Assembly (NCBI RefSeq): GCF_041080655.1 | Contig: NZ_CP163525.1 | Location: 1,178,001 to 1,242,000 of the forward strand | Source: Streptomyces sp. CG4 | GTDB lineage: Bacteria; Actinomycetota; Actinomycetes; Streptomycetales; Streptomycetaceae | Reading direction: 5' to 3' | DNA: 64,000 nucleotides | Part shown: piece after piece, positions 1 through 8,000 of the stretch | Layout: the number at the start of each line of letters is the position of its first letter | Position numbering within the stretch: position 1 is the stretch's first letter | The notes under the pieces: generated by a model | The model's database searches: none | What the model saw: only the letters and a program-made list of their open reading frames with translations | What the model was told of the DNA's origin: nothing | Program-made: the position numbers and the translations under genes

Positions 1-38
1 CCGTCTCGAAGGTGAACGCCCTGCCGCTCGCCGAGTGA
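1..38 (+). CDS. C-terminal fragment of an unidentified gene cut by the window start
   Basis: The third forward frame reads as a short in-frame tail ending Asn-Ala-Leu-Pro-Leu-Ala-Glu and stops with TGA at 36-38. Only about eleven residues are visible, so the family cannot be named. It could be the end of a real gene entering from the left or chance. Confidence 0.3.
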   Translation, partial: VSKVNALPLAE

Positions 39-107
39 AGCGGATAGGCGAGTCGCCCGCGCCGCAGGACCGCAGCGACGTCACCGGCCTCCGCCTCGTG
101 AGCATCA

Positions 108-126
108 CTTCTACAACATGTAGTAG
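108..126. promoter_or_regulatory. BlaI/MecI-type operator upstream of the PAP2 gene
   Basis: The site reads CTTCTAC-N5-GTAGTAG, an inverted repeat of TACA/TGTA-like half sites of the kind bound by BlaI/MecI/CopY winged-helix repressors. The two seven-base arms are identical to those of the site at 2384-2402 in front of the local blaI-like gene, read on the other strand. That match is the main evidence that the PAP2 gene belongs to the same regulon. The site lies about 125 bases before the chosen PAP2 start. Confidence 0.7.
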
Positions 127-249
127 ATTGGGCTGACGGCCACCACCTGTTCACCGTGATGACACCAGCATGCCATCGCGGGCGTGGGGATTGACCGGCG
201 GCGCCGGGCCGTTCCGCGTCGCCTCGTGCTCACCTGGAAGGACGTGTCC

Positions 250-897
250 ATGACCGCGGCCGCCACCGCTCAACTGGCCTTCGACGGATCCGGTATCGAC
301 GGCTCGTTGTTCACCTCCGTCACCGGCTTCGCCCGCGACACCAAGTGGCTCAACACACCGATGGAGCTGTGGACCAACCTCGGCCTGGGTGTGTTCGCGG
401 TCCTCATGGTCATGGGCTGGTGGAAGGCTCGCCACCGCGGCGACCGTGCGATGACCGTCGCCCTGGCCGCACCGGTCGCCGTCCTGACCGCCTTCGCCGC
501 CGCCGAGGTGGTCAAGAAGATCGTGGGCGAGGTGCGGCCCTGCCGGTCGATGCCCCACGCCTACCTGGTCGACTCCTGCCCGGCGCCGTCGGACTACGCC
601 TTCCCCAGCGGCCACTCCACGGTCGCCGCCGCGACCGTGGCCGCCCTCTTCCTGCTGGACCGCCGCCTGAGCGCCATCGCCGCCGTGTTCGCCGTCGTAG
701 AAGGCTTCTCCCGGGTCTACGTCGGCGCCCACTACCCGCACGACGTCCTCGGCTCCGCGATCCTCGCCCTTCCGGTCGCCTACCTCACCAGCCTGGCCCT
801 GCGCCGCTGGGCCACCCCACTGGTCGCGGCCCTGACCCGCGGCGCGCTGCGCCCGGTGCTGACCGCCGAACCCGCCACCGCCCCGCACGCCCGGTAA
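250..897 (+). CDS. PAP2-family membrane phosphatase
   Basis: This is a 215-residue membrane protein of the type 2 phosphatidic acid phosphatase superfamily, which in bacteria dephosphorylates undecaprenyl pyrophosphate, phosphatidylglycerophosphate or related lipids. All three catalytic blocks are visible in order: the KKIVGEVRP lysine/arginine block, PSGH, and SR-x5-H in SRVYVGAHYPHD. Several hydrophobic segments surround them. ATG at 250 is preferred to the upstream start at 184 because GGAAGG lies just before it and the upstream codons read as charged, non-membrane sequence. A BlaI-type operator upstream suggests co-regulation with the BlaI/M56 pair, so an envelope-stress or cell-wall-antibiotic role is plausible. 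The substrate is not determined. Confidence 0.9.
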   Translation: MTAAATAQLAFDGSGIDGSLFTSVTGFARDTKWLNTPMELWTNLGLGVFAVLMVMGWWKARHRGDRAMTVALAAPVAVLTAFAAAEVVKKIVGEVRPCRSMPHAYLVDSCPAPSDYAFPSGHSTVAAATVAALFLLDRRLSAIAAVFAVVEGFSRVYVGAHYPHDVLGSAILALPVAYLTSLALRRWATPLVAALTRGALRPVLTAEPATAPHAR

Positions 898-928
898 TCA
901 GCAACGCGCCGAACACACTCCTCGCCGA

Positions 929-955
929 GGGCGGGACCGAAGACCGGCCCCGCCC
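929..955. terminator. Hairpin between convergent PAP2 and M56 genes
   Basis: GGGCGGG at 929-935 pairs with CCCGCCC at 949-955 around a 13-base loop. It lies between two convergent stop codons, as expected for a bidirectional terminator. There is no T-tract, which is usual in Streptomyces. Confidence 0.5.
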
Positions 956-1004
956 GCATGGCACACACTCGGACCACTGTGGGCCCCCCTCTCCGTCGAA
1001 CCCG

Positions 1005-1940
1005 TCACCGCGTACGCAGGTGCGCCCCGGCGGCGTGGGCGTGCATCGCGGCCTCGAACAGTCGCTCCGTGTCGTGCGCGGTGACCGCCAGGCTCGCACA
1101 GCACGCCGCCATCAGTGCCGCGAACGCCGCCGTCACACCGTTGCGGCGGCGCACCGGCGGAGCCAGCAGCGCTCGGACACGTTGGGGCACCGGCCCCCCG
1201 GTGGCGGCCAGCGCCGCCTTCCTGGCCCGGCTCGACGCCAGGGCCGCCCGCGCGATCGCCCGCGCCACCAGCGGCCGGTCCCCGACCATGGCCGCGGCCT
1301 CCTCGTCCGCCCACCGCTCCACGGCAAACGCTCCGGCCCGCTCCACGGGCCGGACCAGCGGATCCACCGCCGCCGCCAGATGGAGCAGCAGCGAGAACAG
1401 GTGGTGGCGATGGCGCAGATGCGCCCGTTCATGGGCGAGCAGAGCCCGCCGCTCCGGCTCGTCCAGCACCCGCAGCATCCCGGAGGAAACGACCACCCGT
1501 CCCGGCATGCCCAGCACGGCGAACGCCGCCGGCACCGGGTCATCGACCACCGCCAGATCCCCGCCCGCGGCGACCTCCCGGCACTCCCGCCAGGCATCGA
1601 CCAGCGCCCGCCCCCGGCGCCAGGACGCCACGGTCAGACTCACCACCACGACCAGGACCACCCCGGCGCACACCGCGGCGATCTTCCGGCTCACCGGATC
1701 CTCCGCCGCCAGCACGCTCACCGACCACGGTCCTTGCTCGGCCACCAGCGGCACCTGGCCTATCGCGGTGAACGCCAGAATCGCCATCTCGGTCACCCAC
1801 GTACCGGCCGCCACGACCGCCGCGCACACCATCGCCCACGCCCCGGCACTCGGCGGCATCCGGCGCCCCACCCTCGGGGCGACAAGCGCCAGCACCGCGC
1901 TCACCAGCAGCGGCAGATACATCGGCACCGGCCAGAACAC
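1005..1940 (-). CDS. M56-family membrane metallopeptidase (BlaR1/MecR1-like)
   Basis: This 311-residue integral membrane protease has N-terminal and central hydrophobic segments and an HExxH zinc motif (HERAH, about residue 168) followed by an ERWADE motif supplying the third ligand. M56 proteases partner BlaI repressors and cleave them on a signal. This one lacks the penicillin-binding sensor domain of classical BlaR1, as is common in actinobacteria, so its trigger is unknown. The GTG start lies three bases after the TGA of the upstream blaI-like gene, indicating a two-gene operon with coupled translation. Confidence 0.9.
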   Translation of the reverse strand: MFWPVPMYLPLLVSAVLALVAPRVGRRMPPSAGAWAMVCAAVVAAGTWVTEMAILAFTAIGQVPLVAEQGPWSVSVLAAEDPVSRKIAAVCAGVVLVVVVSLTVASWRRGRALVDAWRECREVAAGGDLAVVDDPVPAAFAVLGMPGRVVVSSGMLRVLDEPERRALLAHERAHLRHRHHLFSLLLHLAAAVDPLVRPVERAGAFAVERWADEEAAAMVGDRPLVARAIARAALASSRARKAALAATGGPVPQRVRALLAPPVRRRNGVTAAFAALMAACCASLAVTAHDTERLFEAAMHAHAAGAHLRTR

Positions 1941-1943
1941 GCC

Positions 1944-2336
1944 TCACCCCCGGTCGGGGAAGTCACCGTGCAGCAGCTGTTCCAGCAGTTGCTCGTCCTC
2001 AGCCGACAGCTCCGACACGAACCGGGCCAGCACCGCCGCGCGGTCCCCGCCCTCGTCGAGCAGCGAGTGCATGCCCGCCGCCGCGTGCCCGGCCTGGTCG
2101 TCCACGGGCGCGTAGACATGACTGCGCCCCTCGCGCTGCCGCGTCACCAACCCCTTGTCACACAGCCGCGTCAGGATCGTCAGGACCGTCGTGTACGCGG
2201 CACCGGGCACCTGCTCCTGGACCACCGCCGCGGCCACCGGGGCGCCGGCCGCCCACAGAGCGGCCAGCACCTCGCCCTCCAGCTCTCCCCGCGCACGTCT
2301 GCGGGCCTCCTGCCGGCCGTCCTTGCCGACTGTCAC
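1944..2336 (-). CDS. BlaI/MecI/CopY-family transcriptional repressor
   Basis: This 130-residue winged-helix protein has the family signature TTVLTILTRLCDKGLV in the recognition and wing region and a C-terminal dimerisation and cleavage segment rich in acidic residues. Such repressors bind TACA/TGTA dyads and are inactivated by the partner M56 protease encoded directly downstream. A matching 19-base operator at 2384-2402 lies about 48 bases before the start, so autorepression is likely. The same operator precedes the PAP2 gene. The start at 2336 was chosen because it gives the usual family N terminus. Confidence 0.92.
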   Translation of the reverse strand: MTVGKDGRQEARRRARGELEGEVLAALWAAGAPVAAAVVQEQVPGAAYTTVLTILTRLCDKGLVTRQREGRSHVYAPVDDQAGHAAAGMHSLLDEGGDRAAVLARFVSELSAEDEQLLEQLLHGDFPDRG

Positions 2337-2383
2337 CTGGCACCTCCCTCACTGCTCGGCCAGGCCGTCTTCGACCGTTCAAG

Positions 2384-2402
2384 CTACTACGAGACGTAGA
2401 AG
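2384..2402. promoter_or_regulatory. BlaI/MecI-type operator upstream of the blaI-like gene
   Basis: On the minus strand this reads CTTCTAC-N5-GTAGTAG, with both seven-base arms identical to the site at 108-126. It lies about 48 bases before the repressor start, where it would cover the promoter. Confidence 0.7.
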
Positions 2403-2474
2403 GACGGCCATCTTGATCACAGGGCTGCCCCGAACGACCGCACAAGTCGGCTGACCGAACAAATCCGCGCACAG

Positions 2475-2762
2475 TCAGCCGCCGGCCCGGAACGCCGTGC
2501 GGCAGCGGGACATGTGTGCGGCCACCTCGTCCGCGACGTGCTTCCGTACTCTCGGCGGGCGGTCGGGACCTTGTCGACCTGGTGGTGTGCACCGACGGGC
2601 CGGCGACGTTCGGCGACATGCGACGGCGACATCACCGAGCAGCTCGGGCTGCGACCACGTCGACGACGGTGCCGTGGCGGTCGACGACTTCCAGCAGACC
2701 ACCGTCCCCGGCCTGTTCGCCGTCGGCGACACGGCGCGCCGCGCCGGCCTGCCCTTCATCAT
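2475..2762 (+). pseudogene. Degraded thioredoxin-reductase-like flavoprotein
   Basis: No intact frame spans this stretch, but pieces in different frames look like one FAD/NAD(P) oxidoreductase. The third forward-frame piece DLVVCTDGPATFGD resembles the middle of thioredoxin-reductase-like proteins. A later piece in another frame, [20 protein letters not shown], is the FAD-binding C-terminal signature of the family. The N-terminal GxGxxG fold is missing. The remnant therefore shows internal deletion and frameshifts and abuts the stop of the convergent MFS gene. Confidence 0.6.
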
Positions 2763-4039
2763 GAGGCCACCGGCATCGGTTCAGGCTCCGGCTCGGCAGG
2801 CAAGCGGCCGGAGCGGGCGAGCAGCGCGACGCATCCGGCGCAGAGCGTGCCCGTCACGGCGAGCAGCCACCAGGTCAGTTCCGGGTGGCCCAGGCGGTCG
2901 GTGGCGTCCCAGACGGCGCCCGTGGTGAGGTTGCCCAGGGTGATGCCGAGGCCGGAGACGGTGTTGTAGAGCCCGTAGTGCGTGGCGACGAGCCGGCCGC
3001 CGGCGAGGCGGACGACGGTGTCCATCTCGAAGGGGTACACCGCGGCCGTGCCCAGCCCGAGCAGGGCCACCGAGAGGAGCAGGGGGCCGAGCGTCACGGC
3101 CCAGTCGAGGAAGCCCGACCTCCCGTCGACCGTCGAGCCGGCCGTCAGCAGGGGCAGGAAGGCCGCGCCCATCAGGGAGATGCCGTAGACCATGGCGCGC
3201 TGCGGGGACCAGCGGGCCCGCGCCCATGCGGTGATTCTCAGCTGCCCGGCCACCGCCACCGCGGCGGAGATCGCGAACAGTGCCGTGGTCACCGCGTCAC
3301 CGCTGCCCGGCGCCACGCGGCGGGCCTCGAGCGGCAGCGCCAGATAGACCTGGAAGGACAGTACGTACGAGCCGATCATCGCGAGGGAGAACAGCACGAA
3401 GGGGCGGTTGCGGACGACGGTCCGCCAGTCGGCCAGGACGCCGCCCGGCTCGGCCGAGGGCGTACCGCTGCGGGCCGGCAGCAGCCGCAGCTGAAGGAGC
3501 GTCAGGGCGAGGAACAGCAGGGCCGCCACGGAGCAGACCAGGCGGAAGTCGGCGGCCAGCAGCGCGAGTCCGACCAGCGGGCCGACGAACATGCCGGCCT
3601 GGTAGAAGACGTTGAAGGCGGCGAAGGCCGCCACCCGCCGCTCCCCTGCCTCCTGGGCCAGATACGCGCGCACGGCCGGGTTGAACATCGCCCCCGCGAA
3701 CCCGGTCGCCGCGGACGCCGCCACGAGAGCGGGCAGGTTCTCGACGCATCCGAGGAGGCCGAAGCCGACGGTGCGCAGCACACAGCCCGCCACGATCACG
3801 GGTTTGTAGCCGAGCCGGTCGGCGAGTGTTCCGCCGACCAGGAACATGCCCTGCTGGGTGAAGTTGCGCACGCCCAGCACCAGGCCGACCGCCCATGCGG
3901 CCAGGCCCAGGTCGTCCGACAGGTGTACGGCCAGATAGGGCATGAGCATGTAGAAGGCGGTGTTGATGGTGAACTGCTGGACCATCAGCAGCCGGACGCA
4001 TCCGTTGAACGAACGGAACTGTGCGGTAAGGGACTTCAT
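2759..4039 (-). CDS. MFS transporter of the lpqS-cysK2 operon
   Basis: This 426-residue major facilitator protein has about twelve hydrophobic segments and the cytoplasmic loop motif [12 protein letters not shown] between helices 2 and 3. ATG at 4039 is preferred over the longer frame because it gives a clean membrane N terminus ([11 protein letters not shown]) and overlaps the preceding gene by ATGA, with GAGGAGG just upstream. It ends the operon that starts with the LpqS-like lipoprotein and the CysK2-like enzyme. In Mycobacterium tuberculosis the same trio (Rv0847-Rv0848-Rv0849) is copper-responsive, as I remember it. The substrate is unknown; export of a small thiol or amino-acid product would fit. 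Confidence 0.88.
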   Translation of the reverse strand: MKSLTAQFRSFNGCVRLLMVQQFTINTAFYMLMPYLAVHLSDDLGLAAWAVGLVLGVRNFTQQGMFLVGGTLADRLGYKPVIVAGCVLRTVGFGLLGCVENLPALVAASAATGFAGAMFNPAVRAYLAQEAGERRVAAFAAFNVFYQAGMFVGPLVGLALLAADFRLVCSVAALLFLALTLLQLRLLPARSGTPSAEPGGVLADWRTVVRNRPFVLFSLAMIGSYVLSFQVYLALPLEARRVAPGSGDAVTTALFAISAAVAVAGQLRITAWARARWSPQRAMVYGISLMGAAFLPLLTAGSTVDGRSGFLDWAVTLGPLLLSVALLGLGTAAVYPFEMDTVVRLAGGRLVATHYGLYNTVSGLGITLGNLTTGAVWDATDRLGHPELTWWLLAVTGTLCAGCVALLARSGRLPAEPEPEPMPVAS

Positions 4040-5181
4040 CGCACCGTCACCTCCTCGGCGCGGTCGGGCGGCACGGTGACGTCGGTGCAGCGGGTCCATC
4101 GCTCGACCACCCGCTCATCGGGCCGTGCGATCTCGTCCGGGTCGGCGGCCGGCGCGCTGCCCAGCAGGTCGTGGGCGCGGCAGTAGTCGTCGCTGTAGAC
4201 GGTGTTCCAGTAGCGGTGCGGGCCGTCCGGGAAGATCGCCACGATACGGGTCGGTTCCGGTTGTGTACGGGCTAGCCAGTTGGCCACGAGGGCGACGGCA
4301 CCCACGCTCCAGCCACCGCCGGCACAGTGGCCCCGGGCCAGCTCCCGGCAGGCCCGCACGGCCTCGCCGGGAGCCACCCAGTGCACCTCGTCGAAGGCCG
4401 CATGGTCGACGTTTCCCGGGTGGATGCTGCTGCCCAGGCCGCGCATGAGACGCGGGCCCGCCGGCTGGCCGAAGACGGTGGAGTGCACCGAGTCGACGCC
4501 GACGAGTCTCAGCTCGGGGTTGAAGGCGCGCAGGGTGCCCGCGATGCCCGCCGAGTGCCCGCCGGTGCCGACGGCGGCGACCAGGACGTCGATCCGGCCG
4601 AGCTGGACGGTCAGTTCCAGGGCGAGCGGTGCGTAGGCGGCGACGTTGTCGGGGTTGTTGTACTGGTCGGGGCACCAGGCCGACGGCGTACGGGCGAGCA
4701 GTGCGCGCACCCGCTGCCTGCGCGCCTCCTGCCAGCCTCCCACCGGGGCCGGCTCGGTGACCACATCCACGCGCGCCCCGAGTGCGCGCAGCTGATGCAC
4801 CATCAGCGGCTCCATGCCGGGGTCGGTGACGAGCGTGACCGGATGGCCGTAGGTGATGCCGGCCAGGGCGAGACCGAGGCCGAGGGTGCCGCTGGTGGAC
4901 TCGATGACGGGGGCGCCCGGTGCGAGTGCGCCGCGCTTGCGGGCGGCGGCGACCATGTACAGGCCCGGGCGGTCCTTGAGGCCGCCGGGGTTGGCGCCCT
5001 CCAGCTTGGCCCAGAAGCCGCGCCCCGGCGGGTTGAAGGGCTCCCCCACCCACAGGACGGGCGTGTTGCCGACCAGGCCGGCCGCTGAGCGGCGCGGGGC
5101 TCCGGCCGGCTCCGGGAGTTCGTGCGCGGCGAGGAAGGAGCTGATGTCGCGCGAGGAGATGCTGCGCAGAGCTGTGCTCAT
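4036..5181 (-). CDS. cysK2: CysK2-like PLP-dependent cysteine synthase family enzyme
   Basis: This 381-residue fold-type II PLP enzyme carries the Schiff-base lysine in [10 protein letters not shown], the substrate loop [12 protein letters not shown] and a phosphate-binding glycine stretch [10 protein letters not shown]. Members usually condense O-acetyl- or O-phosphoserine with sulfide or thiosulfate. The length and C-terminal extension match the CysK2 branch (about 372 residues) rather than short CysK/CysM. ATG at 5181 ([10 protein letters not shown]) is chosen because homologous sequence begins there; the open frame upstream overlaps the lipoprotein gene. It overlaps the MFS start by ATGA. 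In Mycobacterium, CysK2 is an S-sulfocysteine synthase; the activity here is inferred. Confidence 0.82.
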   Translation of the reverse strand: MSTALRSISSRDISSFLAAHELPEPAGAPRRSAAGLVGNTPVLWVGEPFNPPGRGFWAKLEGANPGGLKDRPGLYMVAAARKRGALAPGAPVIESTSGTLGLGLALAGITYGHPVTLVTDPGMEPLMVHQLRALGARVDVVTEPAPVGGWQEARRQRVRALLARTPSAWCPDQYNNPDNVAAYAPLALELTVQLGRIDVLVAAVGTGGHSAGIAGTLRAFNPELRLVGVDSVHSTVFGQPAGPRLMRGLGSSIHPGNVDHAAFDEVHWVAPGEAVRACRELARGHCAGGGWSVGAVALVANWLARTQPEPTRIVAIFPDGPHRYWNTVYSDDYCRAHDLLGSAPAADPDEIARPDERVVERWTRCTDVTVPPDRAEEVTVR

Positions 5182-5269
5182 GAAGTCGTCTTTCTGCGGC
5201 CCGGTGGCTGTCGTGGGCCGCCGTGCGGGTGCCGTGGGGAACGTGCGCGGAGCCCGGCGCGCCGGTTCT

Positions 5270-5289
5270 CCTCCGGGAACACCCGGAGG
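5270..5289. promoter_or_regulatory. Hairpin in the lpqS-cysK2 intergenic region
   Basis: CCTCCGGG and CCCGGAGG form a perfect eight-base stem with an AACA loop, about 90 bases before the CysK2 start and 22 bases after the lipoprotein stop. It could be a partial terminator, a processing site or an attenuator that sets the ratio of the two products. Confidence 0.45.
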
Positions 5290-5311
5290 TGCGCGAGCCG
5301 GGCGTGGCCCG

Positions 5312-5770
5312 TCAGGTACGGCTGACGCAGACGAAACGCAGGAGAGGAACCCCGGCACAGGCCGACGGAGGCTCCGGCCCGGCGCGCCCCGGCGCGCCGG
5401 GCGCCGACGGGCCCGCCAGGTCTCTACGTGCGAGAACCAGCACGAGCAGCGCCAGGACCAGGGCCGCCGTGGACGCGCGAAGGTCCGCGGGCCGGTCGGC
5501 CGGGTCGCAGCAGGTGGGGTCGTGATCGGGGTGGTCGTCCGCGTCATGCCCCGCCGGCCGGCCCGCGGAGCCGGAGGCGAGCACCGGGGCGTCGACGCCG
5601 TGGGCCCCACTCCTCGTCGACTCGGCCCGCGCCGCGGTGTGCGCGTGGCCGTCGGCGTGGTGCAGCGCGCAGGAGATGACGTGGGCCACGATCAACAGCG
5701 TCAGGCCCACGAGGAGGGCGAGGGCCGGCCTACGCCTCCCAGCGCGCCCGGCCACCGATTCCTGCGGCAT
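5312..5770 (-). CDS. lpqS: LpqS-like small His-rich lipoprotein
   Basis: This 152-residue protein has a basic N terminus, a hydrophobic segment at residues 16-33 and a lipobox VIS-Cys34. A His/Asp-rich region follows (HHADGHAH, then [10 protein letters not shown]) with a Cys-Cys pair, then a second hydrophobic segment near residues 103-113 and a Cys-containing tail (RFVCVSRT). The His, Asp and Cys content suggests periplasmic-face metal binding. The tail recalls the C terminus of mycobacterial LpqS, and the downstream cysK2-MFS order matches lpqS-cysK2-Rv0849. The start is fixed by a leaderless promoter: TACTAT ends seven bases before the ATG. Homology to LpqS is from memory and synteny; the sequence is divergent. 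Confidence 0.68.
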   Translation of the reverse strand: MPQESVAGRAGRRRPALALLVGLTLLIVAHVISCALHHADGHAHTAARAESTRSGAHGVDAPVLASGSAGRPAGHDADDHPDHDPTCCDPADRPADLRASTAALVLALLVLVLARRDLAGPSAPGAPGRAGPEPPSACAGVPLLRFVCVSRT

Positions 5771-5777
5771 GCGACAG

Positions 5778-5812
5778 ATAGTAAGCAGTTCACCACCGCC
5801 TGAAAGCTTTCA
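5778..5812 (-). promoter_or_regulatory. Leaderless lpqS promoter with a TGAAAGCTTTCA palindrome over the -35
   Basis: On the minus strand the -10 is TACTAT (5778-5783), seven bases before the ATG at 5770, so the transcript would start at or next to the start codon. The perfect 12-base palindrome TGAAAGCTTTCA (5801-5812) overlaps the expected -35, with CTTTCA 17 bases from the -10. A dyad at that place suggests a repressor operator. It does not match the CsoR, RicR or CopY consensus forms I know. Confidence 0.6.
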
Positions 5813-6014
5813 TCCACTTTTGAGCGAATTTCCGCGCGGCGATGATCCGGCCGACCCTGTCCGCATCCCCCCCACCCCGCGGCGTTCGGGAGAACCCGGC
5901 GGCGCTCCAGGTACGGACGCGGCCTTCGACTGGGTAGATCTGGGTGAAGCCGCAGGTGACGCGCCGTGCCCTGCGGCACCACTGTCAGGATGGCCGAGCG
6001 CACGGAGGAGACCT

Positions 6015-6983
6015 GTGACCGACTGGCTGAGCCGCACGCCACTGGACGCGCACGGCAGACGGCTGGGCCCGGCCGAGAGGCACCCCGCCTTCGCCGATGC
6101 CGCCTATCTGCGCCGCCGGGATCACCTGGTGGCCGCCGCCGAGGGACACCGCGTCGGCGCCCCGTCACCGACCGTGGAGTACACCGAGGCCGAGCACGCC
6201 ACCTGGCGCACCGTCCACGCGGCGCTGATCGAGGCGCATCGGGAGCGCGCCTGCCGGGCCGTCCTGCGGGCCCGGGAGAGGGCCCGGATCCCGGGGGACC
6301 GGATTCCGCAGCACGAGGAGATCTCCGACCACCTCCAGGTGCTGACCGGCTTCCGGTTCACACTGGCCGGCGGGATCGTGCCGAACAAGCGGTTCCTGGG
6401 ATCCATGGCCGACGGGTACTTCCACGCGGTGCAGTACGTCCGCCACCCGGCGATGCCCTTGTACACCCCCGAACCGGACGTCCTGCACGACGTGTTCGGC
6501 CACGGCACCCATCTGTGCGACCCCTGGTTCGCCGACCTGTACCGCACGGTCGGCCGCGCCGCCGCCCGGGTGGAATCGCGCGACGCCCTTGATCTGATCA
6601 GCCGCCTGTACTGGTTCACCCTCGAATACGGTGTGGCCTGGGAGGGCGGCCGTCCCAAGGCGTACGGAGCCGCGCTGCTGTCGTCCTACGGCGAGCTCGG
6701 CCGCTTCCGACGCGCCCGCATCCGGCCCTTCGACATCCCCGAACTGCTGCGCATGCCCGTCCAGATCGCCGGCTACCAACCGGTCCTGTACGCCATCGAC
6801 CCGCTGTCCCGCCTGGCGGATCTCCTCCACGGCTTCCTCGACGACTTCGACGAGGACACCGGCGCGCGCCTCCGTCTGCCCGCACTGCACGAACGCGGCT
6901 TCTTGACACGCCCCGACCGCCCGAAGGATCCCACCACCGATACCGACCGCCAGCCGCAGCCGGCGGCCCCTGACACCCCTTAG
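6015..6983 (+). CDS. phhA: Phenylalanine 4-monooxygenase (aromatic amino acid hydroxylase)
   Basis: This 322-residue protein of the pterin-dependent aromatic amino acid hydroxylase family converts phenylalanine to tyrosine using tetrahydropterin, Fe(II) and O2. The iron site is visible: PEPDVLHDVFGHGTH supplies both histidines and EYGVAWE the glutamate about 43-46 residues later. The bacterial catalytic core is complete, with no ACT domain. GTG at 6015 is chosen because GGAGGAG lies at 6004-6010 and the preceding frame is not protein-like. No pterin-4a-carbinolamine dehydratase gene adjoins it. A tryptophan or tyrosine substrate cannot be excluded from sequence alone. The proline-rich last 30 residues are probably disordered. 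Confidence 0.9.
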   Translation: MTDWLSRTPLDAHGRRLGPAERHPAFADAAYLRRRDHLVAAAEGHRVGAPSPTVEYTEAEHATWRTVHAALIEAHRERACRAVLRARERARIPGDRIPQHEEISDHLQVLTGFRFTLAGGIVPNKRFLGSMADGYFHAVQYVRHPAMPLYTPEPDVLHDVFGHGTHLCDPWFADLYRTVGRAAARVESRDALDLISRLYWFTLEYGVAWEGGRPKAYGAALLSSYGELGRFRRARIRPFDIPELLRMPVQIAGYQPVLYAIDPLSRLADLLHGFLDDFDEDTGARLRLPALHERGFLTRPDRPKDPTTDTDRQPQPAAPDTP

Positions 6984-6995
6984 CTCCGAGTTAGT

Positions 6996-7021
6996 GGAAT
7001 ATTAAACGATTCGGTTCCGTT
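6996..7021 (+). promoter_or_regulatory. SigR-type promoter of the TPR gene
   Basis: GGAAT (6996-7000), an 18-base spacer and GTT (7019-7021) match the Streptomyces SigR consensus exactly. The GTG start follows 24 bases later behind AAGGAGG. The local AT-rich stretch is the only one nearby. This predicts induction by disulfide stress. Confidence 0.7.
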
Positions 7022-7044
7022 GTGGGCTTCGAAGGAGGTCACGA

Positions 7045-7422
7045 GTGGAGACGCGAGGGGAGTCCATGTACCAGCCGGAACCCACGTACTACGACCACGG
7101 CACACCGGCCGAACGCTGGGAGCGTGCGCGGCAGTTCTTCGACGCCAAGGACTACGCGGGCGCGGCGCGGGTGCTGGCCGGGCTGGTCGCGGAGGTGCCG
7201 GAACAGACCGGACCCCGGCTGCTGCTGGCCCGCGCCTACTATCACTCGGCCCAACTGCACCGCGCGGAAGCCGAGTTGCGGGTCATCGTGGAGCGTGACC
7301 CGGTGGAGCACTACGCCCGGCTGTTGCTGGGCCGTACGCTCCAGCGGCAGGCCCGGCACGAGGAGGCGGAGCGGCAGCTGCGGATCGCCTCGGCGCTCGC
7401 CGGGGACTTCCCGCAGGAGTGA
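7045..7422 (+). CDS. Tetratricopeptide-repeat protein
   Basis: This 125-residue soluble protein consists of about three TPR helix pairs: residues near AERWERARQFFDAKDYAGAA, PRLLLARAYYHSAQLHRAEA, and YARLLLGRTLQRQARHEEAE. TPR proteins scaffold protein-protein contacts; no catalytic motif is present. GTG at 7045 follows AAGGAGG by seven bases; ATG at 7066 is a possible alternative with its own AGGGGAG. The SigR-type promoter immediately upstream suggests a role in the thiol-oxidative stress response, perhaps as a co-chaperone. The partner is unknown. Confidence 0.87.
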   Translation: METRGESMYQPEPTYYDHGTPAERWERARQFFDAKDYAGAARVLAGLVAEVPEQTGPRLLLARAYYHSAQLHRAEAELRVIVERDPVEHYARLLLGRTLQRQARHEEAERQLRIASALAGDFPQE

Positions 7423-7463
7423 GCCTCACTGCGACGGTCGTACCGTCCGGGTGACGGGACGAG

Positions 7464-7490
7464 CGGTGGCGGCGGTGGCGGCGGTGGCAG
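7464..7490. repeat. Three tandem 9-base GC repeats
   Basis: CGGTGGCGG occurs twice in tandem followed by CGGTGGCAG, between the TPR stop and the end of the second blaI-like gene. No function is evident. Confidence 0.6.
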
Positions 7491-7514
7491 GAAGACGAAG
7501 ACCCCCATGGCCGG

Positions 7515-7961
7515 TCAGTCTTCCGTACCGCCGCGCCTCCTGTCCGTCGTACGGCCGTCCCTCGTGTCCGTGGAGTCCGGCGCTTCGGTGTCCGCCGTGT
7601 CGAGAAGGGCGCGCAGGACCTGCTCGTCGCCGGGTGGCAGGGCGGTGACGAAGCTGGCCAGGACCGCCTCGCGGTCCCGTTCGCCGTCCAGCAGGCGGCG
7701 CATGCGCAGGGCTGCGAGCCGGGACACGTCGGCGGTCGGCGTCCACAGGAAGGCACGGCCCCGGCGTTCGCGGGCGACGACGTCCTTGGCGAGCAGCCGG
7801 GTCAGGATGGTGACGACGGTGGTGTGGGCGAGGTCGCCACCGAGGCGTTGCCGCACCCAGGCCGCGCTGACCGGTCCGTCGGCCTCGCGCAGCGCGCCGA
7901 GGACCTGGCCCTCCAGCTCACCCTGACCGCGCCGCCGGGCCCGGCCGCCTTCCCGCGCCAT
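7515..7961 (-). CDS. Second BlaI/MecI/CopY-family repressor
   Basis: This 148-residue winged-helix protein has the family core TTVVTILTRLLAKDVV and a C-terminal cleavage and dimerisation segment, plus a charged tail of about 25 residues that most BlaI proteins lack. No M56 protease gene adjoins it. Instead it follows a PepSY membrane protein by 39 bases on the same strand. The family can also sense copper (CopY), and PepSY/DUF proteins often sit in metal or redox loci, so metal control is possible but unproven. No TACA/TGTA dyad was found in front of this pair. Confidence 0.88.
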   Translation of the reverse strand: MAREGGRARRRGQGELEGQVLGALREADGPVSAAWVRQRLGGDLAHTTVVTILTRLLAKDVVARERRGRAFLWTPTADVSRLAALRMRRLLDGERDREAVLASFVTALPPGDEQVLRALLDTADTEAPDSTDTRDGRTTDRRRGGTED

Positions 7962-8000
7962 GTCTCCCGTGTCCCTTCGGCATCCGCGTGTCCGACCACG

